In this document: positions 33,674 through 42,985 of the stretch, one piece after another
How the letters are laid out: each line of letters opens with the position of its first letter
How positions within the stretch are numbered: the first letter of the stretch is position 1
Source: Falsiroseomonas sp.
Lineage (GTDB): Bacteria > Pseudomonadota > Alphaproteobacteria > Acetobacterales > Acetobacteraceae
Length of the DNA: 64,000 nt
Assembly (NCBI RefSeq): GCF_030695085.1
Contig: NZ_JAUYTS010000064.1
Span: 1 to 64,000, forward strand
Reading direction: 5' to 3'
Translations under genes and position numbers: made by a program
The notes under the pieces: model-generated
What the model was told of the DNA's origin: nothing
Databases searched by the model: none
The model's input: only the letters and a program-made list of their open reading frames with translations

Positions 33674-34576
33674 ATGGATTTCCGTCTGGTCCGACGCCTC
33701 GGCCATTTCCTCGCGGTGGCGGAGGAAGGGCATTTCGGCCGCGCCGCCGCACGGCTCGGCATTTCGCAGCCGCCGCTGACGGCGCAGATCCAGGCGCTGG
33801 AACGCGAACTCGGCGTGCGGCTGCTGGACCGCACCGGCAAGGGCGCGCGCCCGACCCGCGCGGGGGAAGCGCTGCTGCCGCTGGCGCGACGACTGGCGGA
33901 AGGCGCCGGGCAGCTGGAACAGCTCGCCCGTGAATTGCGCGCCGGGCGGCATGCTCCGGTGGCACTCGCCTGCGTCACCTCCGCATTGTTCGACTACCTG
34001 CCGCCGCTGGTACGCGGCCTGCAGGCCGCCCGTCCCTCCTCCGCCATCGCGGTGCGGGAGATGGACACGGCCGATGCGGTGGAGGCGCTGCGCCGGGGCG
34101 AGGTGGACCTGGCGCTGCTGCGGCTGGAGCGGGACCGCCACCCGGTGCGGCTGCGCAGCCTGGGGCGGGATGTGCTGGCCGCCGCCCTGCCCGCCGCGCA
34201 TCCGCTGGCCGATGGCGAAGGGCCGCTCGACCTGGCGGCGCTGGCGGATGAGCCGATGCTGGTGCTGCCGCGCGCCATCAGCCCGGCCTATTCGGATGCC
34301 ATGGTCGCCGCCTGCCGCGACGCCGGATTCGCACCGCGCGCGGAACGCGAAGTGGGCTCCGCCATGGCACAGCTCGGCTTCGTCGCGGCGGGGCTCGGCG
34401 TGGCGCTGGTCTCCGCCGGCATGGCCCGGCTGCGCCCGCCCGGAGTCGCCTTCCGGGCGCTGGCCGGGCCGATCCATGCGGTCGGCGTGGCGCTTGCCTG
34501 GAATGCGGAGCGGGAGACGGAGGCGACGCGGCTGGCGCTGACCCTGGCCGATTCCCTGTTCCCGCAGCCGCTGTAA
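33674..34576 (+). CDS. LysR-family transcriptional regulator
   Basis: A 300-residue LysR regulator. The N-terminal winged HTH (about 1-62) contains [20 protein letters not shown] and the recognition-helix segment [21 protein letters not shown]. The C-terminal periplasmic-binding-like effector domain spans about 90-295. It diverges from prpDC across 144 nt holding a LysR box, so it most likely controls the methylcitrate genes and itself; the usual PrpR regulators belong to other families. Confidence 0.9.
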   Translation: MDFRLVRRLGHFLAVAEEGHFGRAAARLGISQPPLTAQIQALERELGVRLLDRTGKGARPTRAGEALLPLARRLAEGAGQLEQLARELRAGRHAPVALACVTSALFDYLPPLVRGLQAARPSSAIAVREMDTADAVEALRRGEVDLALLRLERDRHPVRLRSLGRDVLAAALPAAHPLADGEGPLDLAALADEPMLVLPRAISPAYSDAMVAACRDAGFAPRAEREVGSAMAQLGFVAAGLGVALVSAGMARLRPPGVAFRALAGPIHAVGVALAWNAERETEATRLALTLADSLFPQPL

Positions 34577-34633
34577 CAACAACAGGCCGGGACCACCGCA
34601 GACAAAGCCTGATGAATGCGCTAACCGGTCATC

Positions 34634-34984
34634 ATGGACCTATCACCTGAACAGCTCCGGTCGGCCCGCGCGGCGGGCTGCGCCTTCATCCCCGCCACCG
34701 ATGACCAGGTGGCCCGTCTCACCATGCAGCGGCGCATCTTCCGCATCGATGGCGTGCCGCATCTGGCCCAGCGCGCCGATAGCGGCTTCTACGAGACGCA
34801 TGGCACGCTGACGCCGCTGCTCGGCGCCGCCGCCGGGGAGGTCGCGGCCCCGCCGCCGGAGACGCTGCAGGAAGCCGAGGCAGCCGATGCCTCCGCCACC
34901 CTGGCGCTGGCCGCCGAGAGCCGTGGTGGCCGCGGTGCGCAGGTGATCCGGCGCGGCCGGCCGCGCAGCCCGCGCGGCGGCTGA
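34634..34984 (+). CDS. hypothetical protein, 116 aa
   Basis: Not recognised. An N-terminal half that looks folded ([42 protein letters not shown]) is followed by an Ala/Glu-rich stretch and a basic tail ([11 protein letters not shown]). No signal peptide or membrane segment. Codon use is ordinary. It lies between lysR and the heme operon, ahead of the Fur-like site, with no obvious link to either. It may be lineage-specific. Confidence 0.55.
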   Translation: MDLSPEQLRSARAAGCAFIPATDDQVARLTMQRRIFRIDGVPHLAQRADSGFYETHGTLTPLLGAAAGEVAAPPPETLQEAEAADASATLALAAESRGGRGAQVIRRGRPRSPRGG

Positions 34985-35043
34985 ACGCTCGGCGCCAGGA
35001 TACGGGCGCCGGGAAACCGGCGCCTGACACCACGCCCGCTATT

Positions 35044-35062
35044 GCGAATGACTCTCACTTGC
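35044..35062. promoter_or_regulatory. Fur-box-like palindrome upstream of hemP
   Basis: GCGAATGA (35044-35051) and TCACTTGC (35055-35062) form an imperfect 8-3-8 inverted repeat of 19 bp; six of eight positions pair. Its size and position just before the heme operon fit an iron-responsive operator (Fur or an alphaproteobacterial analogue such as Irr/RirA). The regulator is not in the window. Confidence 0.5.
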
Positions 35063-35100
35063 GGTATCTGCCTCGGGCCACTGTCCCGATGGACCCCAGC

Positions 35101-35283
35101 ATGACCGAACCCGCCGCAGCGCCCGGGGAAACCGCCGCGATCAGCGCCACCGCCAGCCAGGATGCCGCACGGGTCCAGAGCACGGACCTGCTGCGCGGCA
35201 ACCGTGAACTGCTGATCCAGCATCATGGCGACACCTACCGCCTGCGTCTGACCAGCAACGACAAGCTGATCCTCACCAAGTAA
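35101..35283 (+). CDS. hemP: Hemin uptake protein HemP
   Basis: A small HemP/HmuP-family protein (60 residues from the ATG at 35101; an ATG at 35089 is possible). HemP proteins promote expression of heme uptake genes. The C-terminal core RVQSTDLLRGNRELLIQHHG and DTYRLRLTSNDKLILTK is the family signature. It opens the heme operon 83 nt upstream of the TonB receptor. A TTG further upstream is in frame but falls inside the Fur-like site. Confidence 0.88.
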   Translation: MTEPAAAPGETAAISATASQDAARVQSTDLLRGNRELLIQHHGDTYRLRLTSNDKLILTK

Positions 35284-35365
35284 CCGCCCTTTCCCGCCAA
35301 GCCAGCCCGACGCGCCCGCCGACGCCGAAGCCAGCCAGGCCCCGATCCTCCCTCGGAGCGCCCTC

Positions 35366-37381
35366 ATGGCCGACCGCCGGCTCGCCTCAGCCCAGATTAC
35401 TGCTGCCATCATCGCCCTGGCCGCCGCAGGCCCCGCCGCGGCGCAACAGGCCGCGCCCACCGGCACGGCGGTCACGCCGCTGGATGCCATCACCACCACC
35501 GCCACCCGCACCCGTGCCGTCTCCGGCGATGTCGCCGCGCCGGTCACCGTGGTGGGGCGTGAGGAGATCGAGCGCCGCGACGCGCGCAGCGTGATCGACC
35601 TGATCCAGGATATTCCCGGGGTCGAATCCTCCGGCGCGCCGCGCACCACCGCCTTGCAGCCCACCATTCGCGGCCTGGGCGATGCACGCATCGTGCTGCG
35701 GACGGATGGCGCGCGGAACAATTTCAACGCCGGCCATCGCGGCCGCACCTTCGTGGACCCGGATCTGCTGCGCCAGGTCGAGGTGCTGCGCGGCCCGGCC
35801 TCCACCCTGTACGGCTCCGGCGCGCTGGGTGGCGCCATCTCGCTGCGGACGATCGAGGTGGAGGACATCCTCCGGCCGAGTGCGAGCTTCGGCGGCACGC
35901 TCGGCGCCGGCTGGCAGAGCCAGGGGAGCGGGCCGCGCGGCAGCCTGGCGCTGGGCGCACGGGCCGGTGACTTCACGGTGCTCGGCGCCATCGCGGGCTT
36001 CACCAACAACAACTTCACCGATGGCGCGGACAACACCATTCCCTATACCGGGGACAATGCGACCTCGCTGCTCGGCAAGCTGGGCTGGAATCCGGGCCAC
36101 CACCGCTTCCAGCTCTCGGCGCTGCGCTTCCGGGACGACCACCAGATCCCGATCTCGGCCAATACCGCCACCACCACGGGCATCACGGATCGCGACACGG
36201 TTTCGGAAAACCTGTCCTTCCGCTGGTCCTATGAGGATCCGGCCAACCCGCTGTTCAACCCGCAGGTGGTGCTCTACCGCACCCATGTCGACCTGACGGA
36301 GCAACGCCTGACGGGCGCGCGGGTGCGCGACCGGACGGAGCTGACCACCATCGGCATCGACGCGCAGAACACCTCCCGCTTCAACCTCGGCCCGACCCGC
36401 CACGCGCTGACCTTCGGCACGGAGATCTACCGGGACGAGCAGGAAGGCACCGCCAATGGCGCGCCGCGGGCGCAGTTCCCCTCCGCCGAGCAGTCCATCA
36501 CCGCCTTCTTCATCCAGGATGAGATCGGCTTCGGCAATTTCACCCTGACGCCGGGCGTGCGCCTCGATCGCTTCGAGCAGGAAAGCCCGGATGGGCAGAA
36601 CGACCGGGATTCCGAACGTGCCTCCCCGCGCGTCTCCCTCGCCTGGCAGGTGACGCCCTGGCTGCAGCCCTATGTCAGCTATGCCGAGGGCTTCCGGGCG
36701 CCGTCGCTGACCGAGCTCTATGTCGGCGGCCAGCATTTCCCGGGCAACAACTTCATCCCCAATCCGAACCTGCGGCCGGAAGTGTCCCGCAACAAGGAAA
36801 TCGGCGCCAATCTCCGCTTCTCGGACGTGTTCCAGGGCGGCGACCGCCTGCGCATCCGCGTCGCCGCCTTCCGCAACGACGTGGATGACTTCATCGAGCA
36901 GACCGTGCTGCGGACCACGACGGTCTCCGCCAATGTCGACAAGGCCCGGATCGAGGGTGTCGAGGCGGAGGCGCAGTATGATGCGGGCTTCTGGTATGCC
37001 GGCATCGGCGCCGCGGCGCTGAAGGGCGACAACCGCGACACCGACCAGCCGCTGGCCTCCATCCCGGCGCATCGCGTGACGCTGTCAGGCGGCTACCGCT
37101 TCCTCGATCACGGCGTCGTGGTCGGCGGGCGCATCACCGCGACGGCGGAACAGGACCGCGCGCCGAATGTGCCCGGCGTGGCGCAGCGCACCAGCGGCTA
37201 CGGGCTGCTCGACCTGCATGCCTCCTGGACGCCCAATGCGGCGCCGAATGTCCGGCTCTCGGTGGCGATCGACAACGTGTTCGACCAGGCCTACCGCCGC
37301 GCCAACTGGAACAGCGATCCGTCGCCGCCCTTCTACGATGTCGGCCGCAACATCCGCGGCGCCGTGCGCGTCAGCTTCTGA
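35366..37381 (+). CDS. TonB-dependent heme/hemoglobin receptor
   Basis: A 671-residue outer-membrane receptor importing heme with TonB energy. The signal peptide ends near AAAQQ. The TonB-box region is around LDAITTTATR and the plug spans about 45-160 (DIPGVESSGA, RGLGDARIVLRTDG, LRGPASTLYGSGALGGAIS). The 22-strand barrel contains the heme-receptor signature FRAP (EGFRAPSLTELY, about 440) and NPNL (PNPNLRPEVSRNKEIGAN) and ends in VRVSF. It belongs to the TonB-dependent hemoglobin/transferrin/lactoferrin subfamily. First large gene of the heme operon. Confidence 0.93.
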   Translation: MADRRLASAQITAAIIALAAAGPAAAQQAAPTGTAVTPLDAITTTATRTRAVSGDVAAPVTVVGREEIERRDARSVIDLIQDIPGVESSGAPRTTALQPTIRGLGDARIVLRTDGARNNFNAGHRGRTFVDPDLLRQVEVLRGPASTLYGSGALGGAISLRTIEVEDILRPSASFGGTLGAGWQSQGSGPRGSLALGARAGDFTVLGAIAGFTNNNFTDGADNTIPYTGDNATSLLGKLGWNPGHHRFQLSALRFRDDHQIPISANTATTTGITDRDTVSENLSFRWSYEDPANPLFNPQVVLYRTHVDLTEQRLTGARVRDRTELTTIGIDAQNTSRFNLGPTRHALTFGTEIYRDEQEGTANGAPRAQFPSAEQSITAFFIQDEIGFGNFTLTPGVRLDRFEQESPDGQNDRDSERASPRVSLAWQVTPWLQPYVSYAEGFRAPSLTELYVGGQHFPGNNFIPNPNLRPEVSRNKEIGANLRFSDVFQGGDRLRIRVAAFRNDVDDFIEQTVLRTTTVSANVDKARIEGVEAEAQYDAGFWYAGIGAAALKGDNRDTDQPLASIPAHRVTLSGGYRFLDHGVVVGGRITATAEQDRAPNVPGVAQRTSGYGLLDLHASWTPNAAPNVRLSVAIDNVFDQAYRRANWNSDPSPPFYDVGRNIRGAVRVSF

Positions 37382-37399
37382 TCCAGGGGAGACCAGGAC

Positions 37400-38428
37400 A
37401 TGCCCAGCCTCAACGAACGCTACGCAGAGCTGATGCAAGCCGGCCCAATCCGGGTGCGCGAGGCGGCGCAGCGCCTGGGAACGACGGAGGCGGCGCTGGT
37501 CGCCGCCGGCGTCACCAGCGCGGCGACACCCTTGAAGACCGATTGGGGCGCGCTGTTCGCCGCCATGCCGCGGCTCGGCGGCATCATGTGCCTGACGCGC
37601 AACGAGCATGCGGTGCATGAGCGACATGGCCGCTTCGTCGATGTCTCCTCCGGCCCCGGGCATATCCTGGTGCTCGGCCCGGATATCGACCTGCGGCTGT
37701 TCCCCGGCCGCTGGGCGCATGCCTATGCGCTGGGTGGCGAGCGTCCCTCGATCCAGATCTTCGACAAGGACGGCAACGCCGCGCACAAGGTCTTCGCCAC
37801 CGGCGAGACCGACAAGGCCGGCTGGGATGCGGTGGTCGCCGAATTCACCGCGCCGGCGGCCGCCCTGCCGCCGATGACCGCCGCCGAGCCTGCCGCGCGC
37901 GCCACCGAGACCCCGGTGGACCAGGCGAAGCTGCGCGAGGAATGGCAGGCGCTGCAGGACACGCACGACTTCATCACCCTGCTGCGCCGCCACAAGGCCA
38001 GCCGCCGCCAGGCGTTCCGTCTGGTGGGTGATGACCTGGCGCTGCGCCTGCCGCCTGCCGCCGCCGTGGCGACGTTGCAGCGCGCGGCGAGTGCCGAAGT
38101 GCCGATCATGATCTTCGTCGGCAATCGCAGCGCCATCCAGATCCACACCGGCCCGGTCGCAAAGCTGCGCGCCACGCCCGGCTGGTTCAACATTCTGGAC
38201 CCCACCTTCAACCTCCACCTCCGCGAATCCGGCGTGGCCGAGGCGTGGCGCGTGGTGAAGCCGACCGCCGATGGCGACGTGACCAGCATCGAATTGCTGG
38301 ATGCGGAAGGCGAGACGATCGCCATGATGTTCGGCGCCCGCAAGCCCGGCCAGCCGGAGCGGGAGGATTGGCGCGCGGTGGTCGCCGATGTCTCCGGCAC
38401 GCCCTGGCCCGCCGAGCGCGCCGCGTGA
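37400..38428 (+). CDS. hmuS: Hemin-degrading factor HmuS/HemS
   Basis: A 342-residue cytoplasmic heme-binding or heme-degrading protein of the HemS/ChuS family, made of two similar halves (about 1-165 and 175-335). Conserved features: LMCLTRNEHAVHERHGRF-like segment (IMCLTRNEHAVHERHG) in half one, which holds the candidate heme-ligand His, and FVGNRSAIQIHTGPV and WFNILDPTFNLHL in half two. The stop overlaps hmuT as GTGA. Confidence 0.92.
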   Translation: MPSLNERYAELMQAGPIRVREAAQRLGTTEAALVAAGVTSAATPLKTDWGALFAAMPRLGGIMCLTRNEHAVHERHGRFVDVSSGPGHILVLGPDIDLRLFPGRWAHAYALGGERPSIQIFDKDGNAAHKVFATGETDKAGWDAVVAEFTAPAAALPPMTAAEPAARATETPVDQAKLREEWQALQDTHDFITLLRRHKASRRQAFRLVGDDLALRLPPAAAVATLQRAASAEVPIMIFVGNRSAIQIHTGPVAKLRATPGWFNILDPTFNLHLRESGVAEAWRVVKPTADGDVTSIELLDAEGETIAMMFGARKPGQPEREDWRAVVADVSGTPWPAERAA

Positions 38429-39294
38429 CGCAGCGCCGCACCCTGCTCGGCCTGGCCGCGAGCCTTCCCTTCGCCGGCCCTGCGCGCGCGGATGAAGCGC
38501 GGATCATCACCGTGGGCGGCGCGGTGACGGAGACCGTCTTCGCGCTCGGCGCCGGTTCGCAGGTGGTCGCGGTGGACAGCACCAGCCTGTTCCCCGCCGC
38601 CACGCGGGCGCTGCCGCAGGTGGGCTATCTGCGCGCCCTGGCACCGGAGGGCCTGGTTTCGCTCGACCCCGATTTGCTGTTGCTGTCCGATGAGGCCGGG
38701 CCGCCGCAATCCATAGCGGTGCTGCGCGCCGCCGGGGCGCCGGTGACGATGATCCCGGATGGTGCGGGCGCGGCTGCGGTGCGGCGCAAGATCACCGCCA
38801 TCGCCAGGGCGCTCGGCCAGGATGGCGGCGCTCTGGCGGATGCGGTGGCGGCGGATTGGGCCGCGCTGGATGCGCCGATCGCGGCGCTGCGTCCGGTGCG
38901 GGCGCTGTTCGTGCTCTCTGCCGCGCGCGGTGCGCCGCTGGTCTCCGGCCGCAACACCCATGCCGATGCGCTGCTGGCCGCGGTCGGGGCGGAGAACTGC
39001 GTCACCGATTTCCAGGGCTACCGCCCGCTTTCGGCTGAATCCGCCGCGCAGCGCGCGCCGGATGTCATCGTCATGATGGAACACGCTTTGGCCGAGGCCG
39101 GCGGCGTCAATGGCGTGCTGCGCGCCACGGCGCTGGCTGTGACGCCGGCCGCCGCCGCGCGGCGCGTGGTGGCGCTGGAGGGGTCCTACCTGCTCAATTT
39201 CGGTCCGCGCGCGGCGCATGCGCGGCGCGACCTGGCTGCCCTTCTGCATCCCGGCGCCGGCCTTCCCACCCTGCCCGGCCGGCCCTGGGTGTGA
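38425..39294 (+). CDS. hmuT: Heme ABC transporter substrate-binding protein HmuT
   Basis: A 289-residue periplasmic heme receptor, class III binding protein with a helical backbone. The GTG start at 38425 overlaps the hmuS stop. Signal peptide TQRRTLLGLAASLPFAGPARA has an RR pair, so Tat export is possible. Conserved: IITVGGAVTETVFALGAGSQVVAVD, QVGYLRALAPEGLVSLDPDLLL (over about 68-90) and RNTHADALLAAVGAENC. Overlaps hmuU (GTGATG). Confidence 0.93.
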   Translation: MTQRRTLLGLAASLPFAGPARADEARIITVGGAVTETVFALGAGSQVVAVDSTSLFPAATRALPQVGYLRALAPEGLVSLDPDLLLLSDEAGPPQSIAVLRAAGAPVTMIPDGAGAAAVRRKITAIARALGQDGGALADAVAADWAALDAPIAALRPVRALFVLSAARGAPLVSGRNTHADALLAAVGAENCVTDFQGYRPLSAESAAQRAPDVIVMMEHALAEAGGVNGVLRATALAVTPAAAARRVVALEGSYLLNFGPRAAHARRDLAALLHPGAGLPTLPGRPWV

Positions 39295-40376
39295 TGCACA
39301 TCGCCCGCGTCGCGCCCGCCCTGCGGGTCCAGCCGGATCGCAGGCTGTGGGTGCTGCTCGGCGGCGTGGCGGTGCTGCTGGCGGCGATGGCCGCGGGCGT
39401 GCTGCTTGGCCCGGCGCGCATCTCCCCCGGCGGGCTGGGCGCGGTGCTGGCCCATGCGCTGGGGCTGGCCGATCTGCCGGAGGCCTTTCGGCGCGATGCG
39501 GCGGTGCTCGGCGTGATCCGCGCGCCGCGCGTGCTGCTGGCAGCGATCATCGGCGCGGGTCTCGGCGCGGCCGGGGCCGCGATGCAGGGGCTGTTCCGCA
39601 ATCCGCTGGCCGACCCCGGGCTGATCGGCGTTTCGGCCGGCGCCGCGCTGGCGGCGGTGGCCGCCATTGTCTTCGGCGCCACGCTGTTCGGCGCGGCGGC
39701 CGGCGTGCTCGGGTTGTGGATGCTGCCGCTGGCGGCCTTCATCGGCGGGCTGGCGGCGACGCTGCTGATGGCCCGCCTCGGCAGTGTCGGCGGCGTCACT
39801 GGGGTGGCGACGCTGCTGCTGGCGGGTGTCGCGGTGAACGCCCTGGCCGGTGCGCTGACCGGGCTGCTGATCTTCACCGCCGATGACCGCCAGGTGCGCG
39901 ACATCACCTTCTGGACCCTGGGCAGCCTGGCGGGCGCGCGGTGGGAACAGGTGCCGGTGGTGGCCGCGCTGGTCGGCCTGCCGACGCTCGGCCTGATCGC
40001 GCTCGCCCGCCCGCTGGATGCGCTGCTGCTGGGTGAGGCGGAGGCCTTCCATCTCGGCCACCGGGTCGAGGCCGTGAAGCGCGTGGCGGTGACGCTGGCC
40101 GCCGTCGCGGTGGCCGCGGGCGTCGCCTTCACCGGGCTGATCGGTTTTGTCGGGTTGGTGGTGCCGCATCTTCTGCGGCTCGGCTTCGGCTCCGGCCACC
40201 GGCTGGTGCTGCCGGGATCGGCGCTGCTGGGTGGCGCGCTGCTGGTGCTGGCGGACCTCGCCGCCCGCAGCCTGGCAGCGCCGGCGGAACTGCCGGTGGG
40301 CGTGGTGACCGCCCTGATCGGCGCACCCTTCTTCCTGTGGCTGCTGCGCCGTCGCGCCGCAGGCGCGTCACCATGA
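39294..40376 (+). CDS. hmuU: Heme ABC transporter permease HmuU
   Basis: A 360-residue FecCD/BtuC-family permease with about ten helices. Hallmarks: APRVLLAAIIGAGLGAAGAAMQGLFRNPLADP (over about 76-107) and GFVGLVVPHLLRLGFGSGHR near the C terminus, with the ATPase-coupling region between. Start is the ATG at 39294 overlapping the hmuT stop (TGATG); the GTG one codon earlier is possible. It imports heme with HmuT and HmuV. Confidence 0.94.
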   Translation: MHIARVAPALRVQPDRRLWVLLGGVAVLLAAMAAGVLLGPARISPGGLGAVLAHALGLADLPEAFRRDAAVLGVIRAPRVLLAAIIGAGLGAAGAAMQGLFRNPLADPGLIGVSAGAALAAVAAIVFGATLFGAAAGVLGLWMLPLAAFIGGLAATLLMARLGSVGGVTGVATLLLAGVAVNALAGALTGLLIFTADDRQVRDITFWTLGSLAGARWEQVPVVAALVGLPTLGLIALARPLDALLLGEAEAFHLGHRVEAVKRVAVTLAAVAVAAGVAFTGLIGFVGLVVPHLLRLGFGSGHRLVLPGSALLGGALLVLADLAARSLAAPAELPVGVVTALIGAPFFLWLLRRRAAGASP

Positions 40377-40392
40377 TCTCGGAGGCGGGCGC

Positions 40393-41181
40393 ATGATTGC
40401 CGCTCAGGGCATCGGCCTGAAGGCCGGCGGCCGTGCGCTGCTGGCCGATGTCTCGGTGGAGATGCGGCCGAGCGAAGTGCTGGTCCTCGCCGGCCCGAAC
40501 GGCGCCGGCAAATCCACATTGCTGAAGATTTTGGCCGGGGAGGTCTCGCCCGGCGCCGGGCAGGTCAGCCTCGATGGCCGCCCCCTGCCCGCCTGGCATC
40601 CGCGCGACCTCGCCCGGCGCCGCGCCGTGCTCGGCCAGCATGTCGGCGTCGCCTTCCCGATGCTGGCGCGGGAGGTAGTGGCGCTCGGCCGCCTGCCCTG
40701 GCACGGCCATCCGGCGGAGACGGCGCGGGATGCCGAGGCGATCGCCGCGGCGCTGGAGGAGGCCGATGTGGCGCATCTGGCGCACCGCGCCCACGCAACG
40801 CTTTCGGGCGGTGAGCGCCAGCGGGTGCATCTGGCGCGCGCCCTGGCGCAGCTCGATGGCGCCGGCATGCCCGCCGCGCTGATGCTGGACGAACCCACGG
40901 CAAGCCTCGACGCCGGCCACCGTGCTGCGCTGCTGCGCCTGCTGCGCCGCCTGGCGCGGCGGGGGCTGGCAGTGCTGGTGGTGCTGCATGATTTGCAGGA
41001 GGCCGCCTTCGTGGCGGACCGGGTGGCGCTGCTGGAACAGGGAAGGCTGCTGGCCTGCGGCCCGCCGGAGGTGGCGCTGGATACGGCGCTGCTGGAACGG
41101 GTCTATGGCCTGCCCTTCCGCCATCTGCCGGGCCTCGGCCCGATTCCCATGCTTGCGGAAGGCGCGTTGACGCAGGGGTAG
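40393..41181 (+). CDS. hmuV: Heme ABC transporter ATP-binding protein HmuV
   Basis: ATPase of the heme importer, 262 residues. Walker A GPNGAGKST (34-42), signature TLSGGERQRVHLARALAQL, Walker B AALMLDEPTASLDA and switch His in VVLHDLQEAAF. The HmuV-type insertion GMPAALMLDEP is recognisable. 16 nt after hmuU. The next gene begins 41 nt downstream and may be co-transcribed. Confidence 0.94.
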   Translation: MIAAQGIGLKAGGRALLADVSVEMRPSEVLVLAGPNGAGKSTLLKILAGEVSPGAGQVSLDGRPLPAWHPRDLARRRAVLGQHVGVAFPMLAREVVALGRLPWHGHPAETARDAEAIAAALEEADVAHLAHRAHATLSGGERQRVHLARALAQLDGAGMPAALMLDEPTASLDAGHRAALLRLLRRLARRGLAVLVVLHDLQEAAFVADRVALLEQGRLLACGPPEVALDTALLERVYGLPFRHLPGLGPIPMLAEGALTQG

Positions 41182-41222
41182 ACGTTCCGTCAGGGTGATC
41201 GCGCAGAAGTTGCGGGATTCGG

Positions 41223-42956
41223 GTGAAGGCGGGGGCGTTGCAGGGCAATTCGAGAAGCCGTGCCTGCGCTGTCCTGGTCGCGGGATTCCTCGCCGGGCCG
41301 GCGCTGGCGCAAGCACCGCCGCCGCAGCCGGGGCTGATCGAGCGGGTCGCCCCCAGCCCTGCCCCCAGCCTTGGGCCGGCCCTGCTGCCGCCGGAACCGC
41401 TCGCCGCGACCGGCCCTGGCGCGCAGCGCCGGGTGCCGCTGGGCGCCGTGCGGATCGCCGGCAACACGGCGCTGCCCATCCCGGTGCCGTACGGCCTGGG
41501 CGGGCGCGAGGTTGCGTTGGCAGAAATCGAAGCCGCGCGCCTTGCCGTGCTCGCCGCCTACCGTGCTGCCGGCTTCGCCTATGTCGCGGTCGGCGCCAGC
41601 CTCTCGGCCGGCGCGGAGGGCCGTGCCGACCTGCTGCTGACGGTGACGGAGGGCTTTGTCGCCGCCCTGGCGCTGGAGGGCGCGATCGGCACGGCGGAAC
41701 GCCAGGTGCGGCGCTTCCTGGAACCGTTGGTCGGCCAGCGCCCCTTGCCCCATGCCGCGCTGGAGCGCGCTTTGCTGCTGGCCGGCGACATTCCCGGCGT
41801 CACCGCCCGCGGCCTGCTGCGGCCTGTGGAGGGCGAGCCGGGGGCACTGGAATTGCTGGTGCGGTTGGAACGCCAGGCGCTGAGCGGCTTCGCAAGCCTC
41901 GATAATCGCGGCAACACGGCGACCGGCGCCTGGCAGGGGCTCGCGGTAGGCCAGTTGAACGCCTTCACAAGCCGCGGCGAGCGCACCGAGCTGGCGCTGT
42001 TCCAATCCGACCAGCACGGCCAAAGCTTCGGCCAGCTCAGCCATGAGATCTTCCTCGGCGCTTCCGGCCTGCGGCTGCGCGGCTTCGCGGGCGCCGGGCG
42101 GGCGGCGCCGGGTGGGGCGCTGGCGGCGCTGGGTTATGCCGGGGAGACAAGGGTGGCGGGGCTGGCGCTAAGCCAGCCGATCATCCGGTCCCGCCCGCGC
42201 AACCTGACGCTGACGGCGCAGCTTGATGCCTTTGAGAGCCTGGTGCGGCTGCGGGCCGGGGATGGCGCGCCGCGCGAGCGCGCCAGCCGGGATGCTGTGC
42301 GCGCCCTGCGGCTGGGGGTGGATGGTGAGGTCCGGGATGCCTGGCTCGGCTTCGCCCCTGCCGCCGCGACCAGCACCGCCAGCCTGCGCCTGCATCGGGG
42401 GCTGGAGGTGTTCGGCGCCAGCAGCGGCAGCCACGGCACCAGCGCGCGGTTCGGCAGCGATTTCGGCTTCTTCCGCGCGGTGGCGGAGGCGACGCGGCTG
42501 CAGCCGCTGTGGCAGCCGGCGGAAGGCTGGATGATCTCGGCCTTTGGCGCGGGCGCCCTGCAATGGGCGGATGATGCGCTGCCGCCGGCGGAGAAGTTCT
42601 ACCTCGGCGGCAACCGGCTGGGCCGCGGCTTCTTCGCCGGGCAACTGGCAGGCGACCGTGCCATCGCCGGCAGCCTGGAGCTTCAGGCGGCCACCCACCT
42701 GACCCTGCCCTGGTCGGCCGATCCGCGCGGCGCGCAGTTCTACCTGTTCCGCGACGAGGCTCGCGCCACCGACAACCGCAGCGATGTGGGCGCGCGGCGT
42801 CTCGCCTCCTGGGGCGGCGGGGTGCGGCTACAATTGTCGGAGCAAGCGCAGATCGAGATCGAAGGCTTGCGCCGAATCACGCGCCAGCCGGAAGGCACGG
42901 GTGTGCGTGCATTGGATGAGGGGGCGGTGTTTACCCGCCTGCTGATCCGGTTCTAA
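41223..42956 (+). CDS. TpsB-type two-partner secretion transporter (ShlB/FhaC/HxuB family)
   Basis: A 577-residue outer-membrane Omp85-related transporter that secretes a TpsA exoprotein. GTG start; signal peptide ends near ALAQ. A Pro-rich N-terminal linker (PPPQPGLIERVAPSPAPSLG, about 31-50) precedes a POTRA region (about 68-150, VRIAGNTALPIP and LLLTVTEGFVAAL), and the barrel runs to RLLIRF. The VRGY/F-type tip-loop motif appears as NRLGRGFFAGQLAGDRA. No TpsA-like gene is nearby. Placement just after hmuV suggests a hemophore exporter (HxuB-like), which is inference. Confidence 0.85.
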   Translation: MKAGALQGNSRSRACAVLVAGFLAGPALAQAPPPQPGLIERVAPSPAPSLGPALLPPEPLAATGPGAQRRVPLGAVRIAGNTALPIPVPYGLGGREVALAEIEAARLAVLAAYRAAGFAYVAVGASLSAGAEGRADLLLTVTEGFVAALALEGAIGTAERQVRRFLEPLVGQRPLPHAALERALLLAGDIPGVTARGLLRPVEGEPGALELLVRLERQALSGFASLDNRGNTATGAWQGLAVGQLNAFTSRGERTELALFQSDQHGQSFGQLSHEIFLGASGLRLRGFAGAGRAAPGGALAALGYAGETRVAGLALSQPIIRSRPRNLTLTAQLDAFESLVRLRAGDGAPRERASRDAVRALRLGVDGEVRDAWLGFAPAAATSTASLRLHRGLEVFGASSGSHGTSARFGSDFGFFRAVAEATRLQPLWQPAEGWMISAFGAGALQWADDALPPAEKFYLGGNRLGRGFFAGQLAGDRAIAGSLELQAATHLTLPWSADPRGAQFYLFRDEARATDNRSDVGARRLASWGGGVRLQLSEQAQIEIEGLRRITRQPEGTGVRALDEGAVFTRLLIRF

Positions 42957-42985
42957 ACCACCCGGGCACTTACCGGGGGTTTCAC

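Noticed and set aside
33530-34582. In-frame upstream extension of prpD across the lysR gene
   Set aside because: PrpD's family start and Shine-Dalgarno are at 33529; the extension is antisense to a clear LysR gene.
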